Assembly: GCF_036625195.1 (NCBI RefSeq)
Contig: NZ_JAZKUG010000001.1
Location: 2,604,001-2,668,000, forward strand
From: Accumulibacter sp.
GTDB lineage: Bacteria; Pseudomonadota; Gammaproteobacteria; Burkholderiales; Rhodocyclaceae
Length of the DNA: 64,000 nucleotides
Direction: 5' to 3'
Shown here: piece after piece, positions 19,208-28,127 of the stretch
Layout of the letters: every line of letters starts with the position of its first letter
Numbering within the stretch: position 1 is the first letter of the stretch
Translations under genes and position numbers: made by a program
Notes under the pieces: model-generated
What the model was told of the DNA's origin: nothing
Database searches by the model: none
What the model saw: the letters and a program-made list of their open reading frames with translations, nothing else

Positions 19208-19245
19208 CCGGGCCCAGGACGGCAGTTTCCCCGTCCTGGGCCCGG
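19208..19245. terminator. Perfect 15-bp inverted repeat between convergent hsdR and rhlE
   Basis: CCGGGCCCAGGACGG (19208-19222) and its exact complement (19231-19245) flank an 8-base loop. It lies 18 bases beyond the rhlE stop and 90 beyond the hsdR stop, so it probably ends transcription from both sides. No T-tract follows on either strand, so this is not a classical intrinsic terminator. Confidence 0.55.
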
Positions 19246-19263
19246 CCGCGGCCCAGCGTGTGC

Positions 19264-20679
19264 TCAGCGACTGCCGGCCGAGCTTCGATGCCTCGCGTTG
19301 CCGGCCGGCTTGCCTTGCGTCGGATCGCGGTGGGCAGAGCGCGGCAGACCGGCGCGCCAGTTTGCCGCCGCCTTGTCCGGGCGCTGGTCGGCGTGCCCGG
19401 CATTCCGCCTGTCGGCCGCCGGCCCCGCCGGACGGCCCTGCGGGCGGGGCTTCGCCGCCTGCGGGCGGCGCGTCGGCTCGTGCCCGGCGACGATCTCGAC
19501 CGGGATGCTCTGCCGCGTGAACCGCTCGATCCGTCTGAGGTTGAACTGCTCGGCGTGATGCACCAGCGAGATCGCCAGACCGCTGCGGCCGGCGCGTCCG
19601 GTGCGGCCGATGCGGTGCACGTAGTCCTCGGCGGCCTTCGGCAGGTCGTAGTTGAAGACGTGCGTGATCGTCGGCACGTCGAGGCCGCGCGCGGCGACGT
19701 CGGTGGCGACGAGGATTCGCACTTGGCCACGCCGCATCGCGGCCAGGGTCCGGTTGCGCGCACCCTGGTGCATGTCGCCGTGCAGAGCCGCCGCATTCAG
19801 GCCGGCGATGTTGAGGCGATCGCTGACGCTGTCCGCATCGCGCTTGGTCGCGGTGAAGACGAGCGCCTGGTCGATCGACGCATCGCGCAGCAGGTGGTCG
19901 AGCAGGCGGTTCTTGTGCGCCAGATCGTCGACGAAGTGCATCCGCTGCTCGATGTTCCCGTGTCGGGCCGACGGCGCGTCGACCTCGATGCGCAACGCGT
20001 CGTGTGTGATGCGCTGGGCCATTGCGCCGACCGTGCCGTCGAGTGTCGCCGAGAAGAGCATCGTCTGACGGGATGCGGGCGTTGCCTCGACGATTCGCTC
20101 GATGTCGTCGATGAATCCCATGTCGAGCATGCGGTCGGCTTCGTCGAGAACCAGCATCTGCAGTTGCGCGAAATCGATCCGGCCCGAGCCCATGTGGTCG
20201 ATCAGGCGGCCTGGCGTGGCCACCAGGATCTCCGGGTTGCGAGCGAGCAATTCCAGCTGCTTCGGGTAGGGCATGCCGCCGAGGATGGCGACGGCCCGCA
20301 CCTGGTGCATGCGGCGAGCGTACTTCTCGCTGGCGGCAGTGACCTGCAGGGCGAGTTCGCGCGTCGGCGTGAGGACCAGCATTCGTGGCCGTGCGGGCTG
20401 CCAGCGTTGCTGCTCACGGCCGCGCGGTGGCGTCCGGCCGCCTTGCCGGTTGGCCTTGGGCGCCGCCGTCGCCGGCCGCTCCTGCAGCGAGAGCCGGTGC
20501 AGGGCAGGCAGCATGAAGGCGGCGGTCTTGCCGGAACCGGTCTGCGCACAGGTGATCAGGTCGCGGCCGGCGATGGCGGCGGGGATGGCTTGCGCCTGTA
20601 CCGGGGTCGGCACGGTGTAGCCGGAATCGGCGAGTGCTGCGAGGAGGGCGGGGTTGAGCCCGAGTTCTGAAAAGCTCAT
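19264..20679 (-). CDS. rhlE: DEAD-box ATP-dependent RNA helicase, RhlE type
   Basis: 471 residues. All DEAD-box motifs are present: AQTGSGKT, PTRELALQV, VATPGRL, DEADRMLDMGF, SAT, VATDVAARGLDV and HRIGRTGRAG. The basic, Pro/Ala-rich C-terminal tail is typical of RhlE, which remodels RNA in ribosome assembly and mRNA decay. ATG 20679 (MSFSELGLNPALL) is chosen because it begins the Q-motif region; the open frame extends about 60 codons upstream without family similarity. An insertion of about 25 residues with a Gln/Arg-rich sequence lies between motifs I and Ia, a feature seen in RhlE proteins. Confidence 0.93.
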   Translation of the reverse strand: MSFSELGLNPALLAALADSGYTVPTPVQAQAIPAAIAGRDLITCAQTGSGKTAAFMLPALHRLSLQERPATAAPKANRQGGRTPPRGREQQRWQPARPRMLVLTPTRELALQVTAASEKYARRMHQVRAVAILGGMPYPKQLELLARNPEILVATPGRLIDHMGSGRIDFAQLQMLVLDEADRMLDMGFIDDIERIVEATPASRQTMLFSATLDGTVGAMAQRITHDALRIEVDAPSARHGNIEQRMHFVDDLAHKNRLLDHLLRDASIDQALVFTATKRDADSVSDRLNIAGLNAAALHGDMHQGARNRTLAAMRRGQVRILVATDVAARGLDVPTITHVFNYDLPKAAEDYVHRIGRTGRAGRSGLAISLVHHAEQFNLRRIERFTRQSIPVEIVAGHEPTRRPQAAKPRPQGRPAGPAADRRNAGHADQRPDKAAANWRAGLPRSAHRDPTQGKPAGNARHRSSAGSR

Positions 20680-21331
20680 GTCGTCTTTCGTGTGGGTGCG
20701 CAGCCCATCGCCACCCAGTGGGCGCGGGATGCGGATGAAGCAGGAGGGGCAACGCCAACCAACGAAAGGCTGCGAGACAGACTCTGTCGAATCGACGGGA
20801 TCCGGCGCCCGTCGGCATTGCAGCCTGGTGCCGGGAAGGCGGGCTGTGATCGACACCAGAGGGCAGGGGGCTTGAGACTTACGGCCAGGTTCGCGATGCT
20901 CGGGGCGCTCGGCAGTTCCACTGCCGAGCGCGGCGCGCAGTATAGCACTGCCGCCGGCGCCATGGCGGTTTCGGAAGGGGCATCGTCGCGCTGCTGGCTA
21001 CTGGTGGTGGCCAAGCGGCAAACGCCGGCCGATGCCGTTGGCAGCAAGGGTCGTCAGTGCCGGGTGGCCGGCAAGCGGCATGGGCGGCGACGCGGGCGGA
21101 CGCGTCGCCGCCGTTTCGATCCGGGCGTCGCCGCGGCTGCCGGCTGGCGAGACCGTGGCCGGTACGGCCCCTGCTGCGATGCACCGAAAGCGTGCGCCCT
21201 GCCGCGTTGGCGCACCATCCGCTTGCGTTGGCCGCCGGGAGGCGGCATGCTGTTATCGGCTGGCACGGCCTGATCCGGGCTGGCACATTTCCTGCTTGAG
21301 CACGGCAAGTCCTATTGTCGCGGTGAGCCTC
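20680..21331. other. Divergent intergenic region, no gene seen
   Basis: 652 bases between the starts of rhlE (minus) and the ATP-grasp gene (plus). It must hold both promoters; a weak AGTATAGCA near 20938 is the only -10-like element I can point to. No tRNA, repeat or coding fragment was recognised. Long leaders before RhlE-type helicase genes can carry cold-shock regulation, but nothing here proves it. Confidence 0.4.
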
Positions 21332-22750
21332 ATGAGCACAGCGTTTTACAACGAGATGTACGATTCCGACGCCGGCCTGCGGCCGCACTATCGCGCCTTT
21401 GCCGAGTGGCTGACCGCCATGCCGGCCGAGCGGCTCGAGCGCAAGCGCGCCGAGGCAGACACGGCTTTCCATCGCGTCGGCATCACCTTTGCGGTATACG
21501 GCGAGGAAGCGGGCACCGAACGCCTCATCCCCTTCGACATCATTCCGCGCATCATCCCGGCGGCCGAGTGGGCGCAGCTCGAGGCAGGCCTGCGGCAACG
21601 GGTGCAGGCGCTGAACGCCTTCCTGCACGACATCTACCACGAGCAGGCGATTCTCAAGGCCGGTTGCGTTCCCGCGGAGCAGGTGCTGAACAACGCGCAG
21701 TTTCGCCGCGAGATGATCGGAGTGGACGTTCCCTCCGGGATCTATGCGCACATCGCCGGCGTCGACATCGTCCGCGCGGGCGCCGGTGAGTCTTACGTCC
21801 TGGAAGACAACCTGCGGGTGCCCTCGGGGGTGTCGTACATGATCGAGGACCGCAAGATGATGATGCGGCTCTTCCCCGAGCTCTTCTCCCGGCACATGAT
21901 CGCGCCGGTCCAGCACTACCCGGACCTGTTGCTCGACAACCTGCGCACGGTGGCGCCAAAGGGCGTCGCCAATCCGACGGTCGTCCTGCTGACACCAGGA
22001 GCCTACAACAGCGCCTACTTCGAGCACACCTTCCTGGCGCAGCAGATGGGAATCGAACTCGTCGAGGGGCGGGACCTGTTCGTTCGCGACGAGACGGTGT
22101 TCATGCGCACGACGCAGGGGCCGCAGCGGGTCGATGTGATCTATCGCCGTCTCGACGACGACTTTCTCGATCCACTGGTATTCAACAAGGACTCGATGCT
22201 CGGTGTTCCCGGTCTGCTGTCGGCGTACCGCGCCGGGCACGTCACCCTGGCGAATGCCATCGGCACCGGCGTTGCCGATGACAAGTCGGTCTATCCCTAC
22301 GTTCCCGAGATGATTCGCTTCTATCTCGGCGAGGAGCCGCAGCTGAACAACGTGCCGACCTGGATGCTGCGCAAGCCGGAAGACCTGCGCTACGTTCTGG
22401 CACACCTGCCGGAACTGGTGGTCAAGGAGGTGCATGGCGCCGGCGGTTACGGCATGCTCGTCGGGCCGGCGGCGAGCCGGGCGGAGATCGAGGCGTTTCG
22501 TGCCCGCATCATCGCCGCTCCCGAGAAGTACATCGCGCAGCCGACGCTGGCGCTTTCGAACTGCCCGACCTTCGTCGACTCCGGCATCGCGCCGCGCCAC
22601 CTCGACCTGCGCCCATTCGTCCTTTCCGGCAAGCGCGGTGTCGGCATGGTGCCGGGCGGCCTGACCCGGGTGGCGCTGCGCGCTGGTTCGCTGGTGGTCA
22701 ACTCGTCGCAGGGCGGGGGAACCAAGGACACCTGGGTGCTGGAGAACTGA
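21332..22750 (+). CDS. Circularly permuted ATP-grasp type 2 family protein (DUF404/DUF407)
   Basis: 472 residues. The conserved opening TAFYNEMYDSDAGLRPHY, RRGITF-like segment (VGITFAVYGEEAGTERLIPFD), the ATP-grasp core YVLEDNLRVPSGVSYMIEDR, DVIYRRLDDDFLDP and VKEVHGAGGYGMLVGP all match this family. It is thought to ligate amino acids or build a small peptide; the product is unknown. It is followed 18 bases later by an alpha-E gene, its usual partner, but the transglutaminase-like and proteasome-type partners seen in some genomes are absent. GTG 21323 is an alternative start. Confidence 0.9.
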   Translation: MSTAFYNEMYDSDAGLRPHYRAFAEWLTAMPAERLERKRAEADTAFHRVGITFAVYGEEAGTERLIPFDIIPRIIPAAEWAQLEAGLRQRVQALNAFLHDIYHEQAILKAGCVPAEQVLNNAQFRREMIGVDVPSGIYAHIAGVDIVRAGAGESYVLEDNLRVPSGVSYMIEDRKMMMRLFPELFSRHMIAPVQHYPDLLLDNLRTVAPKGVANPTVVLLTPGAYNSAYFEHTFLAQQMGIELVEGRDLFVRDETVFMRTTQGPQRVDVIYRRLDDDFLDPLVFNKDSMLGVPGLLSAYRAGHVTLANAIGTGVADDKSVYPYVPEMIRFYLGEEPQLNNVPTWMLRKPEDLRYVLAHLPELVVKEVHGAGGYGMLVGPAASRAEIEAFRARIIAAPEKYIAQPTLALSNCPTFVDSGIAPRHLDLRPFVLSGKRGVGMVPGGLTRVALRAGSLVVNSSQGGGTKDTWVLEN

Positions 22751-22768
22751 GATGGACGGAGGATCGAG

Positions 22769-23704
22769 ATGCTGAGTCGAACGGCGGACCACCTGTACTG
22801 GCTGGCGCGCTATACCGAAAGGGCCGAGAATCTGGCACGACTGCTCGACGTCTCGTACCAGATGTCGCTGGTTCCGCAGTCGACCGCTGCGCAGAACGAG
22901 AACTGGCGCGCGATTCTTGCCCTGAACAGCCTCGAGTCGGCTTTCGCCGGGAGCTATCCGGCGGTCAATGTCGACAACGTGTTGCGATTCATGGTCGCCG
23001 ACGCGACGAATCCGTCTTCGATCTACAGTTGCCTGCGCGCCGCGCGCGAGAACGCGCATGCCGTGCGCGGGACGCTGACGGCGGAAATGTGGGAGAGCAT
23101 CAACGCCACCTGGATCGAAGTGCGCCAGCAGACCTTCGAGCAGATCCTCGCGCGCGGCATCAGCGAGTTCTTCGACTGGGTCAAGCTGCGTTCGGCGGTG
23201 ACGCGCGGCGTCACCTTCGGCACCATGCTCAAGGACGATGCACTGCACTTCATCCGCCTGGGAGGCCTGCTCGAACGCGGTGACAACACGGCACGGATTC
23301 TCGACATGCAGTACCACATCCTTCGCCAGAGCGACGACGAGGGGGCCAGCGACTTCTATCGCTGGGGTGCGCTGCTGCGCTCGCTGTCGGCATTCCAGGT
23401 GTATCGCAAGGTATACCGCGATGCGATCACGCCCGCCCGGGTCGCCGAGTTGCTGATCCTGCGCATGGACCTGCCGCGCTCGCTGCACGCCTGCGCCGAC
23501 GGGATCGTCCGCATGCTGCAGCTGATCGCCAACGACGCTTCGGCCGAGACCCAGCGCCAGGCGGGCGTGCTGCATGCCCGGCTGCATTTCGCCCGCATCG
23601 ATGATGTGTTTGCAGGCGGTCTGCACGAATACCTGACCGACTTCATGGATCGCATCTACGAGCTCGGTGACGGCATCAGCCACGACTTCCTGATTGCTGC
23701 CTGA
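22769..23704 (+). CDS. Alpha-E domain protein (DUF403)
   Basis: 311 residues, almost wholly helical. The opening MLSRTADHLYWLARYTERAENLARLLDV (split here as LSRTADHLYWLARY and ERAENLARLLDV) is the family hallmark, and the distal LLERGDNTARILDMQYH is also typical. It accompanies circularly permuted ATP-grasp proteins and probably acts with them, but the biochemical role is unknown. Strong GGAGG ribosome site six to seven bases before ATG 22769. Likely the last gene of a two-gene operon. Confidence 0.92.
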   Translation: MLSRTADHLYWLARYTERAENLARLLDVSYQMSLVPQSTAAQNENWRAILALNSLESAFAGSYPAVNVDNVLRFMVADATNPSSIYSCLRAARENAHAVRGTLTAEMWESINATWIEVRQQTFEQILARGISEFFDWVKLRSAVTRGVTFGTMLKDDALHFIRLGGLLERGDNTARILDMQYHILRQSDDEGASDFYRWGALLRSLSAFQVYRKVYRDAITPARVAELLILRMDLPRSLHACADGIVRMLQLIANDASAETQRQAGVLHARLHFARIDDVFAGGLHEYLTDFMDRIYELGDGISHDFLIAA

Positions 23705-23809
23705 GGCGTGCCGGGCGCTGCCACGAGGCTGGCCGTGGTCGGCAGCGGCTTTGCCGCTGGCAACCGCCCCTTGTTCTGCGCCCCCGGCTGCTTGCCGCGT
23801 GCAGCTGCA

Positions 23810-23838
23810 TTGACCGGCAAGGTGACTTGTGCTCTAAT
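23810..23838 (+). promoter_or_regulatory. Candidate sigma-70 promoter for tRNA-Val
   Basis: TTGACC (23810-23815), 17-base spacer, TCTAAT (23833-23838). The boxes and spacing are good, but the tRNA begins 119 bases further on, so a long leader would have to be trimmed. Confidence 0.45.
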
Positions 23839-23956
23839 CGCGCCTCCGTCGCCGGCGCGAGTGCCGCAGAGCCTGCGGCCGGCGCCGCGCTCAGGTCGAC
23901 GGGCAGACGGCAGCCGAGCGGCGATGTCTCCTCGCGCCGCGGGACTGCAGACGGTT

Positions 23957-24031
23957 GGGCGATTAACTCAGCGGTAGAGTGCCACCTTCACACGGTGGAA
24001 GTCAGTGGTTCGAACCCACTATCGCCCACCA
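23957..24031 (+). tRNA. tRNA-Val (anticodon CAC)
   Basis: 75 bases with encoded CCA (24029-24031). Acceptor arm GGGCGAT pairs with ATCGCCC; the anticodon stem CCACC/GGTGG encloses loop TTCACAC, giving CAC; the T-loop GGTTCGAACC is canonical. It reads GUG codons, which are abundant in this GC-rich genome. Confidence 0.96.
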
Positions 24032-24150
24032 TTCGCAGACGGCTTGCATTGCGCAACGAACGCCGACCGTGGGAGGGGCGCCGTGATCGTGGCGTTGCTG
24101 GCCCGGAGCTCCAGTCAGCGCATGAGCCGGCAGCTTGCCAGTCTTTCTGT

Positions 24151-24156
24151 TAGAAT
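24151..24156 (+). promoter_or_regulatory. Putative -10 (TAGAAT) for the DUF3579 gene
   Basis: TAGAAT lies 85 bases upstream of the DUF3579 start. It matches the -10 form seen before other genes of the window; no convincing -35. Confidence 0.35.
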
Positions 24157-24240
24157 CGCTGCCACAGCCGCACAGGCAGGTGGGCAACGAGCTGCTGCAG
24201 GAGCATTCCCCGGTCCTCTTCGCCACGACATCACCGAGAC

Positions 24241-24540
24241 ATGAGCACGACGCCGCATTCCTCCTTCATCATCGTCGGTCTGACCACTGGCGGCAGGAAG
24301 TTTCGTCCGAGCGACTGGGCCGAAAGGCTGTGTGGCGTCCTCTCGGTCTTTGGCGCCGAGAAGAGGATGCGCTATTCGCCCTACGTCGGTCCGCGGACCT
24401 ACAAGGGAGAGAAGGCGGTTCATGTCGATGGGCGATTGTACGAAATAGAGCCGATGGCTTACCGTTTCGTTCTTCACTTCGCCGAGGACAACGATCTGCA
24501 GTTGATCCGCGAGGTCGCAGCGCCTGACACGCCGGGCTAG
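24241..24540 (+). CDS. DUF3579 family protein
   Basis: 99 residues, full family length. The conserved FIIVGLTTGGRKFRPSDWAERL opening (given here as IVGLTTGGRKFRPSDWAERL), the RYSPYVGPR centre and the EPMAYRFVLHFAEDNDLQL ending match DUF3579, a small cytoplasmic protein found mostly in betaproteobacteria and of unknown function. Single-gene unit downstream of tRNA-Val. Confidence 0.9.
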   Translation: MSTTPHSSFIIVGLTTGGRKFRPSDWAERLCGVLSVFGAEKRMRYSPYVGPRTYKGEKAVHVDGRLYEIEPMAYRFVLHFAEDNDLQLIREVAAPDTPG

Positions 24541-24681
24541 GCTGCGCGGGGGATCGCCGGTGTCTCGCCGGCCCTGCCTGGTCCGGTGACCGTGGCGAAG
24601 GGGTCGATGCATGCGGGTCAGGGTTGCGATGCCGTTGCGGCGACGCGGCGCACACATCGCCAGAAGCTGGGCGATGATCGC

Positions 24682-25665
24682 TCAGACCAGCGACAGCCGG
24701 TTGCCATCCACGGCCACCAGCGCCTTCGCCTGATTGAGGTCGGTGGCCCGGCCGCAGGCGTACAGGCAACAGGCCAGCTGGTTGGCGATCGGCAGCGGCA
24801 GCGGCAGCTCGCCGACCAGGACGCGGCGCATCCAGTCGACCGTTTCCCGCGCCGCCGGACTGACCGGCAGTTGCGGCAGGTTTCTCAGGCTGTCGTGTTC
24901 CGCCTCGAAGAGGATCGCGCTCTCCCCATCATGTACATGCTCGATCGCCGGACGGCGTTTCGGGTTGGCGAAGGGCTCACCCTCGGTGCCGCGCAGCAGA
25001 AGGGCGTTGGCGCCGACCGCGCGGAGCACGGCGCGCATGCTGTCGAGGTAGTCGGGGTGCGTCGCCGCAGCCAGGAGCAGTGAGTCGCCCTGAAAGGGGT
25101 CGAGCATCTTGACCAGGCTGTGGGCGCTGTTGCGCAGGCCGAGCCGATCGCGCAGGGCCAGCTGCGATGCCAGAGCGGGCGCAAGCTGCGGCAGCGGCAG
25201 GTAGGCGAGGCCGTTGTCGTCGATGCGCTCCTGCGCGTCGCGCAAGCTGTCACACGGCGCCAGTCCGTACTCACAGAACACCTGCTCACTGGTGACGCGT
25301 CCGTAGTCCTGGCTCAGGCCGTGCACCAGAACCGGCACGCCGTGACGGCGCAGGAGCAGCGCCAGCAGCGGCGTCAGGTTGGCACCACGGCGGGCGCCGT
25401 TGTAGCTCGGGATGACGACCGGCCGGGCGCGGCCACGCGGTCGCTGCAGGGTCGGCAGCCGTTCATTGGCGGCGGTGAGAAAGCCGACCATCTCGTCGAC
25501 CGACTCGGTCTTCATGCGCAGCGCGATCGCGATCGCACCGAGTTCGAGATCGGCAACCATGCCGTCGAGCATCGCCCCATAGAGCTGCCGTGCCTCGTTT
25601 CCCGACAGGTCGCGCGCGCCGGTCGCGCCGCGGCCGATTTCCCTGATCAAGAGCGCCAAGTCCAT
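24682..25665 (-). CDS. ybiB: YbiB-like DNA-binding protein (TrpD2 family)
   Basis: 327 residues with the anthranilate-phosphoribosyltransferase-like fold (glycosyltransferase family 3). The N-terminal helical domain (LLIREIGRGATGARDLSGNEA) and SYNGARRGANLTPLLALLL are characteristic of TrpD2/YbiB, which lacks PRTase activity, binds nucleic acids and in E. coli is LexA-controlled. I see no LexA box here. ATG 25665 is chosen because GGAGGGGGG lies just upstream in the messenger; an upstream in-frame start at 25689 lacks a ribosome site. Family paralogue of TrpD, so transferase annotation should be avoided. Confidence 0.88.
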   Translation of the reverse strand: MDLALLIREIGRGATGARDLSGNEARQLYGAMLDGMVADLELGAIAIALRMKTESVDEMVGFLTAANERLPTLQRPRGRARPVVIPSYNGARRGANLTPLLALLLRRHGVPVLVHGLSQDYGRVTSEQVFCEYGLAPCDSLRDAQERIDDNGLAYLPLPQLAPALASQLALRDRLGLRNSAHSLVKMLDPFQGDSLLLAAATHPDYLDSMRAVLRAVGANALLLRGTEGEPFANPKRRPAIEHVHDGESAILFEAEHDSLRNLPQLPVSPAARETVDWMRRVLVGELPLPLPIANQLACCLYACGRATDLNQAKALVAVDGNRLSLV

Positions 25666-26078
25666 TGTCCCCCCTCCCGTTGTCGTCACAGCGTGCCGCC
25701 GTCACCCATCCGATTCCGCGGCGCCGGCAGCAGCGGCCGTCCAGCCTGTTGCGGTCGGCAACCGCCACCCCGCGCCGGCCGCCAATCGCCGCGTCAGCCC
25801 GCATCGTACCTCACAGCCGACGGCAGCACTTGCCGCAGCTGCCGTCTTCACACCACACTTCCCGGAAGTCCAAGCAACAGCCGTGCCATCAATCGTGGTA
25901 GGGTGACGATCCGGGCAAGCGGGGGGTGCAGCAGCACCCACGGCTCGCGCGTGCCCTCTGTCGGAGGAACCCATCCCGGCCGGGGTTGTCGATGGCCGGG
26001 CGAGAATGCACGGTTGGCACTCCCGGGCGGTGTGCCCGGCAGTATGGGGCCACAACAAATGAAGGATTGGACGAGCAG
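25666..26078. other. Divergent intergenic region, no gene seen
   Basis: 413 bases between ybiB (minus) and the L,D-transpeptidase gene (plus). Apart from the ybiB ribosome site at its left edge I recognise no promoter, repeat or coding fragment with confidence. Confidence 0.4.
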
Positions 26079-27101
26079 ATGACGAAACTTTACATGATGG
26101 CGGTCGCCCTGTTCTTCGGCTTGGCCGGCAGCCTCCAGGCAGAGCGCACACCTTTCTGGGGAGCCAGGGAGCCCGTGCCGTTCGAGACCCCGGCCGACCA
26201 GTTGCGCAACGGGGAATTCACGTGGGCGCCGCAACTCGCACCGGCTGGACCGATCCTGGTGCTGGTCAGCCTCGAAGAGCAGCGCGCCTACACCTACCGC
26301 AATGGCCTGCTGATCGGCGTTGCCTCGGTCAGTACCGGGAAGCCCGGCTACGAGACTCCGAGCGGCGTCTTCCAGACCTTCCTCAAGGACAAGGATCACC
26401 ATTCCACGAAGTACCACAACGCCGCCATGCCCTACACGCAGAAGTTCACCCAGGACGGGGTGGCGCTGCATGCCGGTGGCGTTCCCGGATATCCGGAATC
26501 GCACGGCTGCGTGCATCTGCCGAGCGAGTTTGCTCGCCTTCTCTTCGACGCCGCACCGAAGGGGATGACGGTGGTGATCGCCAAGGCCGGCTCGGCGCCG
26601 GAGGAGTTCCGGCATCCGGCCTTCCTCAGTCCGCTCACCGAGGCCGGGAGTCGGGCGGAGCATCGCCGCCTGCCGGTGGCCACAGGCCATCGCTGGGAGC
26701 CGGAGAAGTCGCCGTCGGGCCCGCTGTCGATCCTCCTGAGCCGCTACGACGAGCGCATCCTGGTGTTGCGCAGCGGCGTCGAGATCGGCCGTGCCAAGGC
26801 GGCATTCCGCAAGCCGCAGCAGCCCGTTGGCAGCCACGTCTTCGTCGCCAAGGAAGGCGCACAATCCGGCGGGCTGTTGCAGCATCGGTGGGTTGGCGTC
26901 GCTCTGGTCGGGCACATGGGCGATGCCGACAGACGGCCGGACCCCAGGGTGGTGGACGAGGTCACGATTCCGGCCGATTTCCAGGCGCTTCTGGCAGCCG
27001 AGATCCGGCCCGGAACGACGCTGATGGTGACCGATGCACCGGTGCTCGAGCACACGACGGGGCTCGACTTGGCGGTCCTGAGTTCCTTCCCCGATCACTG
27101 A
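26079..27101 (+). CDS. Secreted L,D-transpeptidase (YkuD domain)
   Basis: 340 residues. Signal peptide MTKLYMMAVALFFGLAGSLQA with cleavage after LQA (shown here in part). The YkuD catalytic motif is complete: HAGGVPGYPESHGCVHLP, with Cys as nucleophile and both His residues. It forms 3-3 peptidoglycan crosslinks or anchors proteins to peptidoglycan in the periplasm. About 170 further residues after the domain are not recognised and may form a second, degenerate domain (ILVLRSGVEIGRAKAAF resembles another YkuD N-terminal strand pair). ATG 26079 is chosen for the signal peptide. Confidence 0.9.
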   Translation: MTKLYMMAVALFFGLAGSLQAERTPFWGAREPVPFETPADQLRNGEFTWAPQLAPAGPILVLVSLEEQRAYTYRNGLLIGVASVSTGKPGYETPSGVFQTFLKDKDHHSTKYHNAAMPYTQKFTQDGVALHAGGVPGYPESHGCVHLPSEFARLLFDAAPKGMTVVIAKAGSAPEEFRHPAFLSPLTEAGSRAEHRRLPVATGHRWEPEKSPSGPLSILLSRYDERILVLRSGVEIGRAKAAFRKPQQPVGSHVFVAKEGAQSGGLLQHRWVGVALVGHMGDADRRPDPRVVDEVTIPADFQALLAAEIRPGTTLMVTDAPVLEHTTGLDLAVLSSFPDH

Positions 27102-27283
27102 TCTGACTGTAGCGGCAGCGCCTGCGCCCGTTGCTGCAGGCGACTGCCGCCGTCGATGGCAGAGCACTCGACGCCTGCGTAGCTACCGCTGATCGTCGCC
27201 CGCCGTTGGCCATTGCCTCGTGGCGACGAATGCGTGGCTTGAGGCAGGTGCAGGTGCGCAACGGCACTCTGGCGAGTCCACCG

Positions 27284-27433
27284 GTCAACCCGCGCAGATG
27301 CTGGGACTGGTGGGGCCAGTACTACACGCACGCGGGGTATCATACACAGGCCGGCAAGCAGATCCGGGCGGTGGCCCAGATGATCAACATCCTTGCCGGC
27401 GGGCGTGAGCTGCTGCCGGTGCCGACCAGGTGA
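27284..27433 (+). pseudogene. C-terminal remnant of a polyhydroxybutyrate depolymerase-type esterase
   Basis: Only the last 49 codons resemble a known family: CWDWWGQYYTHAGYHTQAGK followed by IRAVAQMINILAGG matches the C-terminal signature of extracellular-type PHB depolymerases (typically CWDWWGYTG...YHTKxGxQxxAV). The catalytic Ser, Asp and His domains are absent, and the open frame upstream to 27131 has no recognisable similarity. It ends 94 bases before a phasin gene, so a polyhydroxyalkanoate gene pair probably lost its depolymerase. Confidence 0.6.
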
Positions 27434-27527
27434 GGGCGGTGCGCAGGCAGTCATGCGACGCGAACGGTGGCTGCCGGTAGCGCATGGCAGCCAATCTCCG
27501 GGTGTTCACCAGAGTGGGAGAACGAGC

Positions 27528-28010
27528 ATGATCGACGTGTCGAAACAAATGGGCGACTGGCTGCAGGGCCTGAGCAGCCTGGATCCGAGCAAGGCCAGCG
27601 AGCAGTTGCTGAACGCGCTTGCGCGGCTCGAGGTTCCGGGCCTCAACATGGACGCGCTGCTGGCGAGCCAGCGCGACAATCTCGAGGCGCTGAACGCTGC
27701 CAACCGCGCTGCGATGGAAGGAGTCAAGGCGGTCGGCGAGTGGCAGTTGAAGATCCTGCAGGAAACCGTCCAGGGAATGACGACAGCCGTCGGTGGCCTC
27801 GCCAAGGCCGGCTCGCCGCAGCAGCTCGTCGCAGCCGAAACCGAGCTGGCGAAGAAGGCCTTCGAAACGGGGGTCAGCAAGATGCGCGAGCTGGCCGAGA
27901 TCGTCGCCAAGGCCAATCAGCAGGCCACCGACGCGATCGTCAACCGCGTTCCGGCCAGCCTCGACGAGATCCGTGACGTCCTGAAGCTGCCGCCACCGCC
28001 CGGCGCCTGA
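27528..28010 (+). CDS. Phasin family protein
   Basis: 160 residues, wholly helical and amphipathic, without Cys. The pattern (DALLASQRDNLEALNAANRA, then VGEWQLKILQETVQGM and ELAEIVAKANQQATDAI) fits the Phasin_2/PhaP granule-associated family. Phasins coat polyhydroxyalkanoate granules and control their size. Ribosome site GGGAG nine bases before ATG 27528. The short Pro-rich C-terminus (LPPPPGA) is an extra. Together with the adjacent depolymerase remnant it indicates that the organism stores PHA. Confidence 0.9.
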   Translation: MIDVSKQMGDWLQGLSSLDPSKASEQLLNALARLEVPGLNMDALLASQRDNLEALNAANRAAMEGVKAVGEWQLKILQETVQGMTTAVGGLAKAGSPQQLVAAETELAKKAFETGVSKMRELAEIVAKANQQATDAIVNRVPASLDEIRDVLKLPPPPGA

Positions 28011-28057
28011 GTCGGCGCCCAGCGCGGCGCCGGCGGCCGGGCGTCGGCCAAGCTCCT

Positions 28058-28089
28058 CCCCGTTGCGGCGTCGCCTGCCCGCAGCGGGG
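28058..28089. terminator. Stem-loop between convergent phasin and ggt genes
   Basis: CCCCGTTGCGG (28058-28068) pairs with CCGCAGCGGGG (28079-28089) with one wobble around a 10-base loop. It lies in the only space between the two converging stops. No T-run follows. Confidence 0.4.
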
Positions 28090-28127
28090 CGTAGGCGAGA
28101 GGTGTGCGGCTGCCGCGCTTTTCGGCG

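Noticed and set aside
20879..23683. Very long open frame on the minus strand (934 codons)
   Set aside because: It is antisense to the ATP-grasp and alpha-E genes; translation is His/Arg/Asp-rich with no domain, typical of GC-rich mirror frames.
23705..23956. Possible small genes before tRNA-Val
   Set aside because: Only short Ala/Arg/Pro-rich frames without ribosome sites or similarity.
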